64,000 nucleotides of DNA from Salinibacterium sp. SWN167 (GCF_015864665.1 NZ_JADYWU010000003.1:65399-129398), one strand, 5' to 3'. Shown: positions 24,284-33,661, numbered from the stretch's first letter. The notes: generated from the letters alone by a model not told the origin. Numbers and translations are program-made.

Positions 24284-24910
24284 ATGAACGCCAGACTCTT
24301 CATCCTCGGTTTCGGTATCGCTGTCGGATACGTTGTTGGCGCCCGCGCCGGCCGCGAACGTTACGACCAAATGAAGGGCAAAGCCACCCAAGTGTGGGAG
24401 AGCCCTCGAGTGTCGAGCGCGCGCACTTCGGTCGAAGAATATGCCCGCACTCAGGGCCCCATCGTGCGTGACAAAGCAACCGCCGTTGCCAAAGCGACGC
24501 CCGGTTTCGTGAGCGAAAAAGCGAAGGATGTCGCCGAGAACACTCGGGAATTTGCCGAGCACACGCGCGACACCGCCAAAGATCTCGCGGAGAACGCGAA
24601 GAAGTCAGCCAAGGAGCTGGCGGAGAACGCGAAGGAATCGGCGAAAGAGCTTGCCGACAACGCCAAGGAATCCGCCAAGGGACTCGCCGATCGTGCGTCG
24701 AACACCGCCCGTGGTGCCGTCGGTCGCGTCACGGAAACTGCTGACGACGTTCGCGAGAACGCTAATAAGGAACTAGCAGAGCTTCGCGAACGCGGCGAAG
24801 AAGCCATCGACCGCGCTTTCATTACCGCGGGAAAAGCGCGAGATGAAGCCCTCGCTCCTCTTGATGACGAAGACGATGAGGACTACGACGAACCGGCCAC
24901 CCAGAAGTAA
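24284..24910 (+). CDS. LEA-like helical repeat protein with N-terminal membrane segment
   Basis: This 208-residue protein begins with a short hydrophobic segment (LFILGFGIAVGYVVGARAG), as in YtxH-like proteins. A long, highly charged, Ala/Lys/Glu-rich helix follows. Residues 98-141 are four 11-residue repeats (AKDLAENAKKS, AKELAENAKES, AKELADNAKES, AKGLADRASNT). The 11-residue period resembles group 3 LEA proteins linked to desiccation and cold stress. The C-terminus is acidic (DDEDDEDYDE). It follows the Ada-AlkA gene by 9 bases but has its own candidate -10 box. A strong terminator lies 48 bases after the stop. The stress role is inferred from composition only. Confidence 0.7.
   Translation: MNARLFILGFGIAVGYVVGARAGRERYDQMKGKATQVWESPRVSSARTSVEEYARTQGPIVRDKATAVAKATPGFVSEKAKDVAENTREFAEHTRDTAKDLAENAKKSAKELAENAKESAKELADNAKESAKGLADRASNTARGAVGRVTETADDVRENANKELAELRERGEEAIDRAFITAGKARDEALAPLDDEDDEDYDEPATQK
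24575..24706 (+). repeat. Four 33-bp in-gene repeats
   Basis: Four imperfect 33-bp units encode the 11-residue repeats of the LEA-like protein, each starting with an AK-(D/E/G)-LA codon set. Copy-number change by recombination would keep the reading frame. Confidence 0.85.
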
Positions 24911-24957
24911 AGCCCCACGCCGTTCTCGGTTATCGCTCACGAGCGACCTGACCACAC

Positions 24958-24997
24958 AAAGACGCCCCAGCCTCTCGTGAGAAGCTGGGGCGTCTTT
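24958..24997. terminator. Bidirectional terminator between LEA-like gene and aspA
   Basis: AAAGACGCCCCAGC (24958-24971) and GCTGGGGCGTCTTT (24984-24997) form a perfect 14-bp stem with a 12-base loop and A/T ends. It serves the convergent genes on both sides. Confidence 0.92.
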
Positions 24998-25013
24998 CTG
25001 GTCTACCGGGTGG

Positions 25014-26474
25014 CTACTTTTGTTCTTCCAGCCAGGGCAGCGAGATCGCTGCGGTCATCGGCGAAGTTCCACTGAGACGCTCGGGCGTGAGAACACGCTT
25101 CACGTCTTCTTCCTTCATGAGCCCCGACGAGACGACGAGCTGCGCAATCGACGCATTTGTCGTGAGAGCCGTATGCGCAAGATTCGCTGCCGCCGCGTAG
25201 CCGATGTAGGGCGTCAGCGCCGTCACAACGCCGACGCTCGTCTCAACCTGAGCCGCGAGTCGCTCTTCATTGGCCGTAATGCCATCGATGCAGTTCTCCC
25301 GCAACGTACGGCAGGCATTGGTCATCCACATCACTGATTGCAGAATCGAGTGAGCGATCACCGGCTCGAAAGCGTTGAGCTGCAACTGGCCCGCTTCCGC
25401 GGCTGCCGTGACCGTGGCATCCGCTCCAATCACGCTGAAGGCAACTTGGTTGACGACCTCAGGGATAACCGGGTTGACCTTGCCGGGCATAATCGACGAC
25501 CCGGCCTGCTTGGCCGGCAAATTGATCTCGCCGAAACCTGCCTGCGGACCGCTCGACAGCAGCCGAAGGTCGTTACAGATTTTTGAGAGCTTGACAGCAG
25601 AGCGCTTGAGAACGCTACTGAGGGTCATGAAGATTCCGACGTCGCTTGTGGCCTCGATGAGGTCAAACGCGGTCTTCATCTCGATGCCGGTGGCCTCGGT
25701 GAGGTGACGGCGCACCGCTTCGGCGTAACGAGAGTCGGCGGTGATACCGGTGCCGATCGCGGTGGCGCCCATGTTGATCTCGCTCATGAACGGCAAGACC
25801 TCGGTGAGGCGCGCATAATCTTCTTCAAGCGTGTGGGAGAACCCCGTGAACTCTTGACCAAGCGTCATCGGCACGGCATCTTGCATCTGCGTGCGACCGA
25901 TTTTGAGGATATTGACAAACTCGCGTCCCTTGGCACCGAACGACTCCGAGAGCAACTCGTGCTCCACGAGCAGTCGCCGCACGCCGAAGACCATCGCAAG
26001 CTTGATCGCCGTGGGGTACACATCGTTCGTGCTCTGGCTGCGGTTCACGTCATCAATGGGATGCAGGAACGAGTATTCGCCCTTGCTGTGTCCCAAAATT
26101 TCTAGGGCACGGTTCGCGATCACTTCGTTCGCGTTCATATTGGTCGACGTTCCGGCACCGCCCTGGATCACTCCGACACAGAACTCTGCGTGCAGAGAGC
26201 CATCGAGGATCTCTTGGCAGGCCTGGTCGATAGCGTGCGCCTTGCGTGATTCGAGAACGCCTAGTTCGGCGTTAGCGCGCGCTGCTGCCTGCTTGATATG
26301 AGCGAGTGCGCGGACAAGATCGGGGTAAACGGAGATAGCGCGACGCGTGATGGGAAAGTTTTGCATCGCGCGTAGCGTGTGCACTCCCCAATACGCATCA
26401 ACAGGGACCTCAAGCGAGCCGAGTGAATCGGATTCGATACGGGTGGCGGTGTTCTGCACAGAGGTGTTGCTCAA
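25014..26474 (-). CDS. aspA: Aspartate ammonia-lyase
   Basis: This 486-residue enzyme of the fumarase/aspartase superfamily converts aspartate to fumarate and ammonia. The signature GSSIMPGKVNPVIPEVV near residues 318-334 carries the catalytic Ser loop, and the VIPE continuation is typical of aspartases rather than fumarases (TQCE). GAGTSTNMNANEVIANRALE is also present. The start is a TTG at 26474, the only sensible start for the conserved N-terminus. The upstream GGAG is 13 bases away, so initiation may be inefficient. The gene is monocistronic and ends in a strong bidirectional terminator. Confidence 0.95.
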   Translation of the reverse strand: MSNTSVQNTATRIESDSLGSLEVPVDAYWGVHTLRAMQNFPITRRAISVYPDLVRALAHIKQAAARANAELGVLESRKAHAIDQACQEILDGSLHAEFCVGVIQGGAGTSTNMNANEVIANRALEILGHSKGEYSFLHPIDDVNRSQSTNDVYPTAIKLAMVFGVRRLLVEHELLSESFGAKGREFVNILKIGRTQMQDAVPMTLGQEFTGFSHTLEEDYARLTEVLPFMSEINMGATAIGTGITADSRYAEAVRRHLTEATGIEMKTAFDLIEATSDVGIFMTLSSVLKRSAVKLSKICNDLRLLSSGPQAGFGEINLPAKQAGSSIMPGKVNPVIPEVVNQVAFSVIGADATVTAAAEAGQLQLNAFEPVIAHSILQSVMWMTNACRTLRENCIDGITANEERLAAQVETSVGVVTALTPYIGYAAAANLAHTALTTNASIAQLVVSSGLMKEEDVKRVLTPERLSGTSPMTAAISLPWLEEQK

Positions 26475-26573
26475 CTCTTTTTCTCATCTCCATTGATTTT
26501 TGGCGCGACGCACAAGCGTTGTGATCACGCCTCAAGTGTACGCTCGCGCAGAGTCGTGCCGGAGGAAAGAGCC

Positions 26574-26589
26574 GTGGCCAGAAAGCCAC
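26574..26589 (-). terminator. Weak hairpin after the SNF2 helicase
   Basis: GTGGC and GCCAC form a 5-bp stem with a 6-base loop, followed on the minus strand by CTCTTTCC. It lies about 15 bases after the helicase stop. Confidence 0.3.
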
Positions 26590-26603
26590 TTCTTAACGTG
26601 CCG

Positions 26604-28751
26604 CTAGTCTTTGATCGCGTCTCGCAAGAGCGCTGAAAGAGCCTGCAATTGGATGTTCGCCTCGGCCACAACAGCCTCGTCAGAACCGTCGAGCGCGCGG
26701 GCGGCAAGGCCAGCTTTGCTGTCGATCAGCTCGGCTATGCGAGCATCGATCGTGTGCGCGGCGATGATGCGCCAGGCGGTGACCGGAAGCTCCTGACCGA
26801 TGCGGTGCACGCGGTCGATTGCCTGCGTCTGCTCGGCGTTGGTCCAGCTCAACTCGGCAAGCACCACGTTGGATGCTGCCTGCAGGTTGAGCCCGACACC
26901 AGCGGCGGTGAGCGACGCAACCACAATCGCGACATCCGGATCATTGGCGAACGAATCAATAGCGTTCTGACGCGCCTTGGCACTCTGATCGCCACGAATG
27001 GACACAGCCTTGAGGCCAACCTTGGCGAAATGTGCTTCTGCGGTGTCCATGACATCGATGTGCTTGGCGAAGAAGACGACCTTGCCCACGGAGCGAGCGA
27101 GCTGCGCCGTGTAGTCGGCGGCCAGCGTTGCCTTGGCCTGACCGATGCGGCGCACCATCGTGAAGACGTTCTCGCCGGTGGTTGCACTCTTCGACTCTTC
27201 GAGTTCGGCGTGAGCAACAACCCGAATGAGGTCTTCGATAGCCACGTCGGGCTTGAGCTTGCGTACTCGTGTAAACCGGTCGACAAGGCGGGCGGTGAGA
27301 GCCTGTTCTGCGGCCCGAATCGAGCGACCGAGGTCGTCGTCGAGCTCCACCGGGATGTCGGCGATGCGGCGGGCAGGAATGTCGGCAGCGACGTCAACCT
27401 TCTTGCGACGCACGATTCCCATATCGATAACAGCACGGCGTGCTTCAGAGAAGAACCCGGGATCGGCTGGCGTGAGATCGGAGTCTTCGAGCTTCGACAT
27501 GAGCGGCGCGAGCGGCTTGGTGCCGTCGATCCAACCGAGGAATTGCCAGATAGCGCGGAAGTCTTCGATCGAGTTGATCAGCGGTGTTCCGGTCAGCGCC
27601 ATGAGGAGCGCTTTCGGGTAGGTGGCGCGGATGCTTTGCGACAGGCTCAGAACGTGCTTGGAGCGTTCAGATTTGAGGTTCTTAATGAAGTGGGCTTCGT
27701 CGACGACCATGCCCTTGAAGCCGAAACGGCCGAGCCAGCCGACGTGGCGGTCGAGAACTTCGTAGTTGACGATCACGACGTCGCTGAACGCGTCTACCGT
27801 GTCGCCGTCACCGTGCACGACCGTCGCGCTGCGACCCGGAGTCCAGAGTTCAACTTCGCGTTCCCAGTTGGTTTTCACGACGTTCGGCACCACGACAAGC
27901 AGCGGGTACGAGTTAGAGGCTTCAGCTGCCATTAACGCCTGCGCGGTCTTGCCAAGTCCTGGCTCATCGGCGAGCAAGAAGGTGCGGTGACCCTGCTTGA
28001 CGACCTCGACGAATCGCGCCTGGTGACGCATGAGTTCAAGATTTCCGCGGGTGCGCAGCGATGCGGCCTCTGGCAACTCCATCGATGCCGCTCCACCGCC
28101 GGAGCCGTGCTCAAACGCACGGAAGAGAGGATCAATGAGTTCCCAGTTAGCGAGCCGGTTGCTGTGTTCCTTCTGCGGAGCAATCGCGCTGAAATCGGGG
28201 GCCAAGAACGGGTTCGCCATCTGCATTTGACGAACGGATGCGGGAACAACCTGCTTCTCGACCTGCTTGTCAACGGGCTTGGGTTCTTCGGTGATGATCA
28301 GCTCATCGGGGCTCAACTCGACACCGGCGTCGAGCAGAAGGTCACGGCGCAGCGCCTTCGCTGCGGGTGTGATCGGCGCTGACTCCCCCAACATCGACAG
28401 CAGGCTCGTATCCCGAGCGGCCGTCTTAGCCAGAATGCCAGCGAGGCCATCGAGGCGCTTTTGTTCATTCGCGCGCTCAGAGTCAGTGAGGGTTGCATCC
28501 GTCTTTACTCGAGCACGTTCTTCGCGCAGCAGTAGTGCCGCAACTTGGAAGCGGGCACGGTTGGCGGGCTTCAGCGGTCCCTTTTGCACAGCAGTTTCGA
28601 CCTCGCGTGCGGCACGGGCCAACACGGGGATCACACCGGTGTCATCACCGGGACGAGCACGACGACGCTGAGCGCCGCCCGCTTGGCGCTGACCCGAATT
28701 TTTGGGTCGCTTGTTGCGCTGTGCGGAATCGGACTTTGACGAGGTGGTCAA
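26604..28751 (-). CDS. SNF2-family DEAD/DEAH helicase
   Basis: This 715-residue protein has a basic, disordered N-terminal 40 residues, about 200 residues without a recognised domain, and then an SNF2 ATPase. The motifs are DEPGLGKTAQAL (Walker A), VVDEAHFIKN (DEAH box), LMALTGTPLINS, and the C-terminal helicase lobe with GVGLNLQAASNVVL and QAIDRVHRIGQ. The TTG start at 28751 has AGGAG 5 bases upstream. SNF2 proteins move along DNA and remodel protein-DNA or polymerase complexes, as RapA does. No methyltransferase or nuclease gene is adjacent, so I do not call it a defence gene. The partner is unknown. Confidence 0.9.
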   Translation of the reverse strand: MTTSSKSDSAQRNKRPKNSGQRQAGGAQRRRARPGDDTGVIPVLARAAREVETAVQKGPLKPANRARFQVAALLLREERARVKTDATLTDSERANEQKRLDGLAGILAKTAARDTSLLSMLGESAPITPAAKALRRDLLLDAGVELSPDELIITEEPKPVDKQVEKQVVPASVRQMQMANPFLAPDFSAIAPQKEHSNRLANWELIDPLFRAFEHGSGGGAASMELPEAASLRTRGNLELMRHQARFVEVVKQGHRTFLLADEPGLGKTAQALMAAEASNSYPLLVVVPNVVKTNWEREVELWTPGRSATVVHGDGDTVDAFSDVVIVNYEVLDRHVGWLGRFGFKGMVVDEAHFIKNLKSERSKHVLSLSQSIRATYPKALLMALTGTPLINSIEDFRAIWQFLGWIDGTKPLAPLMSKLEDSDLTPADPGFFSEARRAVIDMGIVRRKKVDVAADIPARRIADIPVELDDDLGRSIRAAEQALTARLVDRFTRVRKLKPDVAIEDLIRVVAHAELEESKSATTGENVFTMVRRIGQAKATLAADYTAQLARSVGKVVFFAKHIDVMDTAEAHFAKVGLKAVSIRGDQSAKARQNAIDSFANDPDVAIVVASLTAAGVGLNLQAASNVVLAELSWTNAEQTQAIDRVHRIGQELPVTAWRIIAAHTIDARIAELIDSKAGLAARALDGSDEAVVAEANIQLQALSALLRDAIKD

Positions 28752-28959
28752 TTATTCTCCTGGCGCTAGGCGAGCGGCTCAGTCGCGGGTACGAGGACTC
28801 ATAGCCGTTGAACGAATAGACGTTGCCACGATAGGGACTTCAATAGAGTGACAACATCCACTCAAGGGAGCCAGACCCAACTGCGATGCGATTGGTGGTC
28901 TCAAGGGATGCGTGAATCAGTCTACGCAGAAAATCACCAGAGTGCGCTATCCGCGCGAA

Positions 28960-29304
28960 TTAACCTCGACTTGTGGAGTCGGTGACGCGTGCTCCCACAC
29001 CGACCGCAATGAACACGAGAGCCGCCGTGTAGTGCAGCCCTTGCAGTAGTTGCACGTCAGCAATCTCGATGGGAAAAATCGGATTCCACAGGATGGCAAT
29101 GGGAATGAGCCCGACGGCCCACCACCACTGGCGAACCTGCCAGACGAGCACAACGCAGATAAGAGCGAGGATGCTCACGACATAGCGCACGATCGTAAAG
29201 ATCTCGGTTCCGACGACGCCGGCGCCCACCAACAGCACAAGCACGGCAAGAATGGCGGCGGGCAGTGCCACGCGTCGGGGGCGGTTCGGATACGTTGCAC
29301 TCAC
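28960..29304 (-). CDS. DUF6804-like small membrane protein
   Basis: This 114-residue protein has three or four membrane segments. A conserved-looking core, GLIPIAILWNPIFPIEI, recalls the DUF6804 family of small membrane proteins of unknown function. The GTG start at 29304 lies 7 bases after TATATT and has no Shine-Dalgarno sequence. It follows the DUF2207 gene on the same strand by about 48 bases but seems to have its own promoter. The downstream 200 bases before the SNF2 gene contain nothing I can interpret. Confidence 0.65.
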   Translation of the reverse strand: MSATYPNRPRRVALPAAILAVLVLLVGAGVVGTEIFTIVRYVVSILALICVVLVWQVRQWWWAVGLIPIAILWNPIFPIEIADVQLLQGLHYTAALVFIAVGVGARVTDSTSRG

Positions 29305-29311
29305 TCGTTCG

Positions 29312-29317
29312 AATATA
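29312..29317 (-). promoter_or_regulatory. Candidate -10 box, leaderless DUF6804-like gene
   Basis: Minus-strand TATATT is followed by 7 bases and the GTG at 29304. Confidence 0.5.
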
Positions 29318-29352
29318 CCCGCCTGCGGCTGAGCCCTTCGTCGCCTCAGGCG

Positions 29353-31233
29353 CTAGACCCCGCCGCCACCGCCACCACCACCGCCACCGCCGGAAAAACC
29401 TCCACCGCCCGATCCGCCGCTTGAGCTGCTCGACGAGCTGCCGGAGTACGAGTTCGCGATCGACGAAGACACGGTCGAAATGCTCGACGCGAATACTGCC
29501 GCGTTGAACGCTCCTGAGCCCGAATACCACCCGGGTGACTCATCGGCGTAGTAGTTGCCCAGCTCGGTCAGCCACTGCTTCTCGAGACCGAAAATGACGG
29601 CGTAGGGAAGAAGCTTTTCGTACACTGCGAGAACATCGGCAGCACCGGTGTCCTCGTTGTGTTCCCGAAGGGCGCCCGCTGGACTTTGCAACATGCGCAA
29701 TCGATCGGCCTCAGCCAAACGGATATACAGCTCAAGCCCCGCGAGATGATCCCGCAGCTCCGCCCCCTCCGGAGTGAGCGGCGACCGAAACAGCAAGAAC
29801 ACGCACGCGAAGGCAACCCCCATCGTGAACACGATCGCCACGAACGGAAACGCCGATCCATACGAGCCCGTGATCAGCACTGCTCCGAAAACGATCGAGG
29901 CTAGGGCCGCGAGTGCTGCCACCAGCAGCGGGAGGTAGCGATTGGCCGGCACCTTTCGTCGATACCCTGCGGAGATCAGTCCAGAATGCTGTTTCTGCAC
30001 AATCTTGTAGAGCGCGCGACTGAGCTTGGAGTCCGCTGTTTTCAGTTCCCGAATCGCTCCGTGGTGCAGGGAATTGCCGAAGAGTGCCCGCAAGATTTCT
30101 AACTCGTACCCCTCGACCCTCGTAGGGTCAACGAGTTCAAGCCGGTACTCCGTTCGCGTACGGAACATTCCCTTGGACTCCTGCTCAAGCACACGCACTG
30201 TGCCGCGCACAGCAAAATCCAGAATCTGAGCAGCAACCACTCGTGTGCGCTTATTGATCACGAGAGCGGCGGTAGCGACCGAAACTCCCTTCGGCGGCGC
30301 ATACTCAGCAATGATCGTCGGACGCCCAGCGGCATCCGCAAGTTGGGTACGTCGCAGACGGATCGCCCAGATGAGGGCACTCAGCGCAGCAAGAAAGCCA
30401 ACCGATTGCCCGTATCCCGCCGGGGAGGCCAAATAGGAACTGTCACGCTCGACGAACGTGCCAGGTTCAAAGCCAAACGCGACCGTGACATTCTGGCCTC
30501 TCTGCAGCAGTTCATGCGTCGCGACGTACGTATCGGCATCGCGGGCAGCGATCTCGCACTGTTGCGTGGATCGCGCAATGCCCCAATAGCAATCGGGCTC
30601 CGCCACCAGAGCGTCGCTGAGCCCCTCACCTAAGTGAATGGTGGCCTCAACCGAGCCGAAGGGCTGATTCCACCCGGTGCCGTTGGTGTCCCAGTAAAAC
30701 TCGTCGGCGTTAGTGTCGGGGGCGAATGCTGTGACGTTCGATTGCTCGTAGCTAAAAACATACGTGTTCGGCCCCTCCACGAAAGAGGTAGCGGCGCTCG
30801 TGACGAGAGTGAACTCGTCATCATTCTCGACGTCGAACGGCCGTGCTGTGCCCGTCTCATCCGTCACGGAAATGTTGTGCACGTCGACCGGGACACCCTT
30901 GTAGTAGTTGGGGATAGCCCGGCGCATCCCACGGTTTTGATCGGCAGGAAAAATAGCGACGAACGTTTCTACCGTGCGTAACGTCGACCGGCCGTCAGCA
31001 TCCCGATCAAGGAAGAATTCTGCCTCATAACTATCGAAGACAAAATCGTCGAGACCCGTGCGAACTACGCTCGCTGAAGCGGAGGAGCCGGCTGAGACGG
31101 CTACCGGAGGGGTAGCGGCAGAAGCGGCAGCGGGAGTTAAACCGAGTACGAGAACAATCGTGATTATGCTCAGAAACCGGGCTCCGACTCGGGCCAAGGC
31201 CCGAATCCCGACCATCCGCAATCGACCGTTCGT
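29353..31233 (-). CDS. DUF2207 exported membrane protein
   Basis: This 626-residue protein has a signal peptide (LSIITIVLVLGLTPAAASA), an outside DUF2207 beta domain with DFVFDSYEAEFFLDRDADG, a membrane helix near GQSVGFLAALSALIWAIR, a cytoplasmic part, two more helices, and a C-terminal tail that becomes almost pure Ser and Gly, ending in a run of 11 Gly. This layout is typical of DUF2207 proteins, whose role is unknown. I chose ATG 31233 because GGAGA sits about 4 bases upstream. An ATG 8 codons earlier is less well supported. It is divergent from the M20 peptidase gene. Confidence 0.85.
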   Translation of the reverse strand, partial: TNGRLRMVGIRALARVGARFLSIITIVLVLGLTPAAASAATPPVAVSAGSSASASVVRTGLDDFVFDSYEAEFFLDRDADGRSTLRTVETFVAIFPADQNRGMRRAIPNYYKGVPVDVHNISVTDETGTARPFDVENDDEFTLVTSAATSFVEGPNTYVFSYEQSNVTAFAPDTNADEFYWDTNGTGWNQPFGSVEATIHLGEGLSDALVAEPDCYWGIARSTQQCEIAARDADTYVATHELLQRGQNVTVAFGFEPGTFVERDSSYLASPAGYGQSVGFLAALSALIWAIRLRRTQLADAAGRPTIIAEYAPPKGVSVATAALVINKRTRVVAAQILDFAVRGTVRVLEQESKGMFRTRTEYRLELVDPTRVEGYELEILRALFGNSLHHGAIRELKTADSKLSRALYKIVQKQHSGLISAGYRRKVPANRYLPLLVAALAALASIVFGAVLITGSYGSAFPFVAIVFTMGVAFACVFLLFRSPLTPEGAELRDHLAGLELYIRLAEADRLRMLQSPAGALREHNEDTGAADVLAVYEKLLPYAVIFGLEKQWLTELGNYYADESPGWYSGSGAFNAAVFASSISTVSSSIANSYSGSSSSSSSGGSGGGGFSGGGGGGGGGGGV

Positions 31234-31291
31234 CATGCTGTCTCCGATTTCCTTCACCCTCGCGGGAAAACACGCACCGCCCAGTGCTCGC

Positions 31292-31297
31292 TAGAGT
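31292..31297 (+). promoter_or_regulatory. Candidate -10 box, leaderless M20 peptidase
   Basis: TAGAGT is followed by exactly 6 bases (cgacgt) and the ATG at 31304. Confidence 0.5.
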
Positions 31298-31303
31298 CGA
31301 CGT

Positions 31304-32635
31304 ATGAAGAGTGCTTTGGCTGTCGAACATCTGCAAGAACTCGTTCGGATTCCCACCATTTCTCGGGAGGATGCCTCCACTACCGAATGGCAAGAGTTCG
31401 ACCGTTTCGCCCAGACGCTGCGCAAACTGTATCCACTGTGCCACAGCCGGCTCGAGCGCGAAACGGTGCTGGACCATTCCCTGATTTTCCGCTGGCGCGG
31501 TCGCGCATCGACCGAACCCGCTGTGCTCATGGGGCACTACGACGTCGTCGCGGCCACTAACGAAGGCTGGAAACGGCCGCCGTTCGCTGCCGAACTCAGC
31601 GGCAAAGAAGATGAGCAGCTGATTTGGGGTCGCGGCACGCTCGACGACAAGGGTTCTGTTGTCGCCATCCTTGAGGCTGTCGAGACGCAACTCGAAGCCG
31701 GCCTCGTTCCGGCTCAGGACATTTATCTGTGCTTCGGCCACGATGAGGAAACTCACGGAACCGGGGCAGCCGCCATTGTCGATCTTCTCGAAAGCCGAGG
31801 CATCAAGCCCACCCTCGTGCTCGATGAGGGGGGCGCCATCGTTGATGATGTCTTCGAGCAGGTCGATTCCCCGATGGCCGTGGTTGGTGTTGCGGAGAAG
31901 GGCACAGCGGCTCTTCGACTCACCGTCGATCAGTCGGGTGGACACGCTTCTACACCGCCGAAAACCCCCGCCGCCGTGCGTCTTGCTCAGGCCATCGTGC
32001 GTCTCAACTCTCGTCCTTTTCCGTCGCGACTCACTCCCACGGGCGCTGACCTCATGCGACTGCTCGGCGAGCACGCTGGCGGCGTTACCGGTTACTTGCT
32101 GCGCAACGTGTCGTGGACCAAAGCACTCCTCGTGCCGATTCTTGTACGCAAAAGCGACGAGCTCGCCGCCATGATGCGCACGACCCAAGCTGTCACGATC
32201 CTTGAGGGTGGTCACGCCGTCAATGCCATGCCCGAGCGGGTCAGCGCCGTCATCAATGTGCGCATCGCCGTGAACTCAAGTCTCGACGAGACGGTCAAGC
32301 ATGTGACGCGCGCGATCAACGACAAGCGCGTTCGGGTGACGGTCGACTCCCCCGGCGAGCCATCGCCGGTTTCGGCTACCACGGGCCTCGCCTGGGAACT
32401 GCTGCGCTCAACGATCGAAAAAAGCTTCCCAGGAACCCTCGTAACCCCCTACGTACAAAATGGCGCTACGGACAGCCGCCACTTCACCCGCATCAGCACC
32501 GGCGTCTACCGCTTCACGCCGTTCGCGATGGCACGAGAGGTGCGCGACACTCTGCACGCGCGCAATGAGCGGATGCTCGTCAGCAGTTACCTCGACGGCA
32601 TCGCGTTCTATCGAGCCCTCATCGCTTCGCTGTAG
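31304..32635 (+). CDS. M20/M25/M40 family metallopeptidase
   Basis: This 443-residue zinc peptidase has the M20 metal-binding pattern: GHYDVV near residue 80 (His and Asp), the bridging Asp in WGRGTLDDKGS near residue 111, and the catalytic EE in CFGHDEETHG near residue 148. A dimerisation domain follows (HASTPPKTPAAVRLAQA). Family members include dipeptidases, carboxypeptidases and acylases, so the substrate is open. There is no signal peptide. It starts without a leader, is divergent from the DUF2207 gene, and ends 20 bases before the convergent glycerophosphodiesterase. Confidence 0.9.
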   Translation: MKSALAVEHLQELVRIPTISREDASTTEWQEFDRFAQTLRKLYPLCHSRLERETVLDHSLIFRWRGRASTEPAVLMGHYDVVAATNEGWKRPPFAAELSGKEDEQLIWGRGTLDDKGSVVAILEAVETQLEAGLVPAQDIYLCFGHDEETHGTGAAAIVDLLESRGIKPTLVLDEGGAIVDDVFEQVDSPMAVVGVAEKGTAALRLTVDQSGGHASTPPKTPAAVRLAQAIVRLNSRPFPSRLTPTGADLMRLLGEHAGGVTGYLLRNVSWTKALLVPILVRKSDELAAMMRTTQAVTILEGGHAVNAMPERVSAVINVRIAVNSSLDETVKHVTRAINDKRVRVTVDSPGEPSPVSATTGLAWELLRSTIEKSFPGTLVTPYVQNGATDSRHFTRISTGVYRFTPFAMAREVRDTLHARNERMLVSSYLDGIAFYRALIASL

Positions 32636-32655
32636 GTGAGTCGTACACGACTGCG

Positions 32656-33600
32656 TTATCCCGCTGCGGCACGACGAGGCGCTAGCGGGAGGGTATTTGC
32701 GTCCGAGACTTCTTTCGCGATCCACGTGCCGAGCTCTGCCGGACGATCGGTGACGATTCCGTCGACGCCAAGGGCAACAGCATCCGACCACGTGTCTGAA
32801 TCGTTGAGGGTGTAAATCAGGATGCCGAGCCCCGCATCGTGAACGCGCTGCACGAGGGTGGGGTCGCGAGTGATGGCTTTCTTGCTCGTGACGAGTGCCA
32901 CCGCCCCTGATGCTGCCGCGAGTTCTGCCGGGTCTCCGACGATGTCTCCAACAATGAGCATCCCGGGTAACTCTGGACTCACCCGCTGTACGGCCTGCAG
33001 CGTCATGATGTCGAAGCTACCGATGATCACGTGGTTGTTCACGCCATTGCGGGCAATCAGATCGGCGACGAGCGCCACCTGATCGTCGGTCCATGATCCT
33101 TTGAGTTCAAGGATGGCGTTCTTTGTCGACCAGCGAAGCACCCCTAAGAACTGCTCAAGGGTGGGCACACTGGCTCCCGCAAATTCCTCGCCGAACCACG
33201 AGCCAGCGTCTAAGGCAGAAAGCTCCTCGTAGGTGTATTGCCACACCGGACCAGTGCCGTCTGTCGTGCGATCAACGGTCCAGTCGTGCATGAGCACGGG
33301 AACGCCATCGGAGGTCAGTTGCACATCCGTTTCGACATAGTCGGCCGCGCTATCGAGCGCGAGACTCAAGGCTTCGATCGTGTTCTCGGGAGCAACGGTC
33401 TTGTCGCCGCGATGACCGGCGATGAACGCGGCCTCCCCCGGCGCCTTAAGCGAGGTGAAAACTCCCGCCGCATGCACGCGAGCGACGTTGGCGTTCAGCA
33501 CGAGAGCAAGCGTGACCGCCGTCACTATCGTGGCCGCTAGCGCAGCTCGCCGTGCTCGAAGATGGTGTTTCGGGTGTGCCAGGTGGTGCGATGTCGCCAT
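32656..33600 (-). CDS. Exported glycerophosphodiester phosphodiesterase
   Basis: This 314-residue enzyme hydrolyses glycerophosphodiesters to glycerol 3-phosphate and an alcohol. After a basic N-terminus a single hydrophobic segment (ALAATIVTAVTLALVLNANV) acts as signal or anchor. The GDPD motifs are clear: AGHRGDKTVAPENTIEA, VETDVQLTSDGVPVLMHDW and LELKG. Catalytic His residues lie in the HRGD and MHDW motifs. The protein should act outside the membrane and release phosphate-rich nutrients or remodel lipids and teichoic acids. A GTAAC direct repeat 62-77 bases upstream resembles an MtrA-type site. Confidence 0.92.
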   Translation of the reverse strand: MATSHHLAHPKHHLRARRAALAATIVTAVTLALVLNANVARVHAAGVFTSLKAPGEAAFIAGHRGDKTVAPENTIEALSLALDSAADYVETDVQLTSDGVPVLMHDWTVDRTTDGTGPVWQYTYEELSALDAGSWFGEEFAGASVPTLEQFLGVLRWSTKNAILELKGSWTDDQVALVADLIARNGVNNHVIIGSFDIMTLQAVQRVSPELPGMLIVGDIVGDPAELAAASGAVALVTSKKAITRDPTLVQRVHDAGLGILIYTLNDSDTWSDAVALGVDGIVTDRPAELGTWIAKEVSDANTLPLAPRRAAAG

Positions 33601-33661
33601 TGACTCGCCGTCCTTGTGTCGGGTTGCCGCACGTTCACGGTGACCCCACTATAGCGAGCCT

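Noticed and set aside
26649-27935. Antisense reading frame of 428 codons opposite the SNF2 helicase
   Set aside because: The helicase motifs are on the other strand. The antisense product shows no domain or plausible start signal.
11917-28751. Defence island made of NERD proteins, HelD-like helicase and SNF2 helicase
   Set aside because: The NERD domains lack catalytic residues, the helicases match housekeeping families, the genes are in separate transcription units among housekeeping genes, and there are no mobile-element or methyltransferase genes.
28752-28959. Possible gene or RNA in the 208-base gap upstream of the SNF2 helicase
   Set aside because: I see no sustained reading frame with a ribosome binding site and no strong hairpin. 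It is probably the promoter region of the helicase.
29353-29420. Possible sequence artefact of a long glycine run
   Set aside because: DUF2207 proteins commonly end in poly-Gly/Ser tails, so the run fits the family.
31031-32215. Long antisense reading frame of 394 codons opposite the M20 peptidase
   Set aside because: The opposite strand encodes a complete peptidase with all metal-binding motifs. The antisense frame has no recognisable domain and is a by-product of GC-rich codon use.
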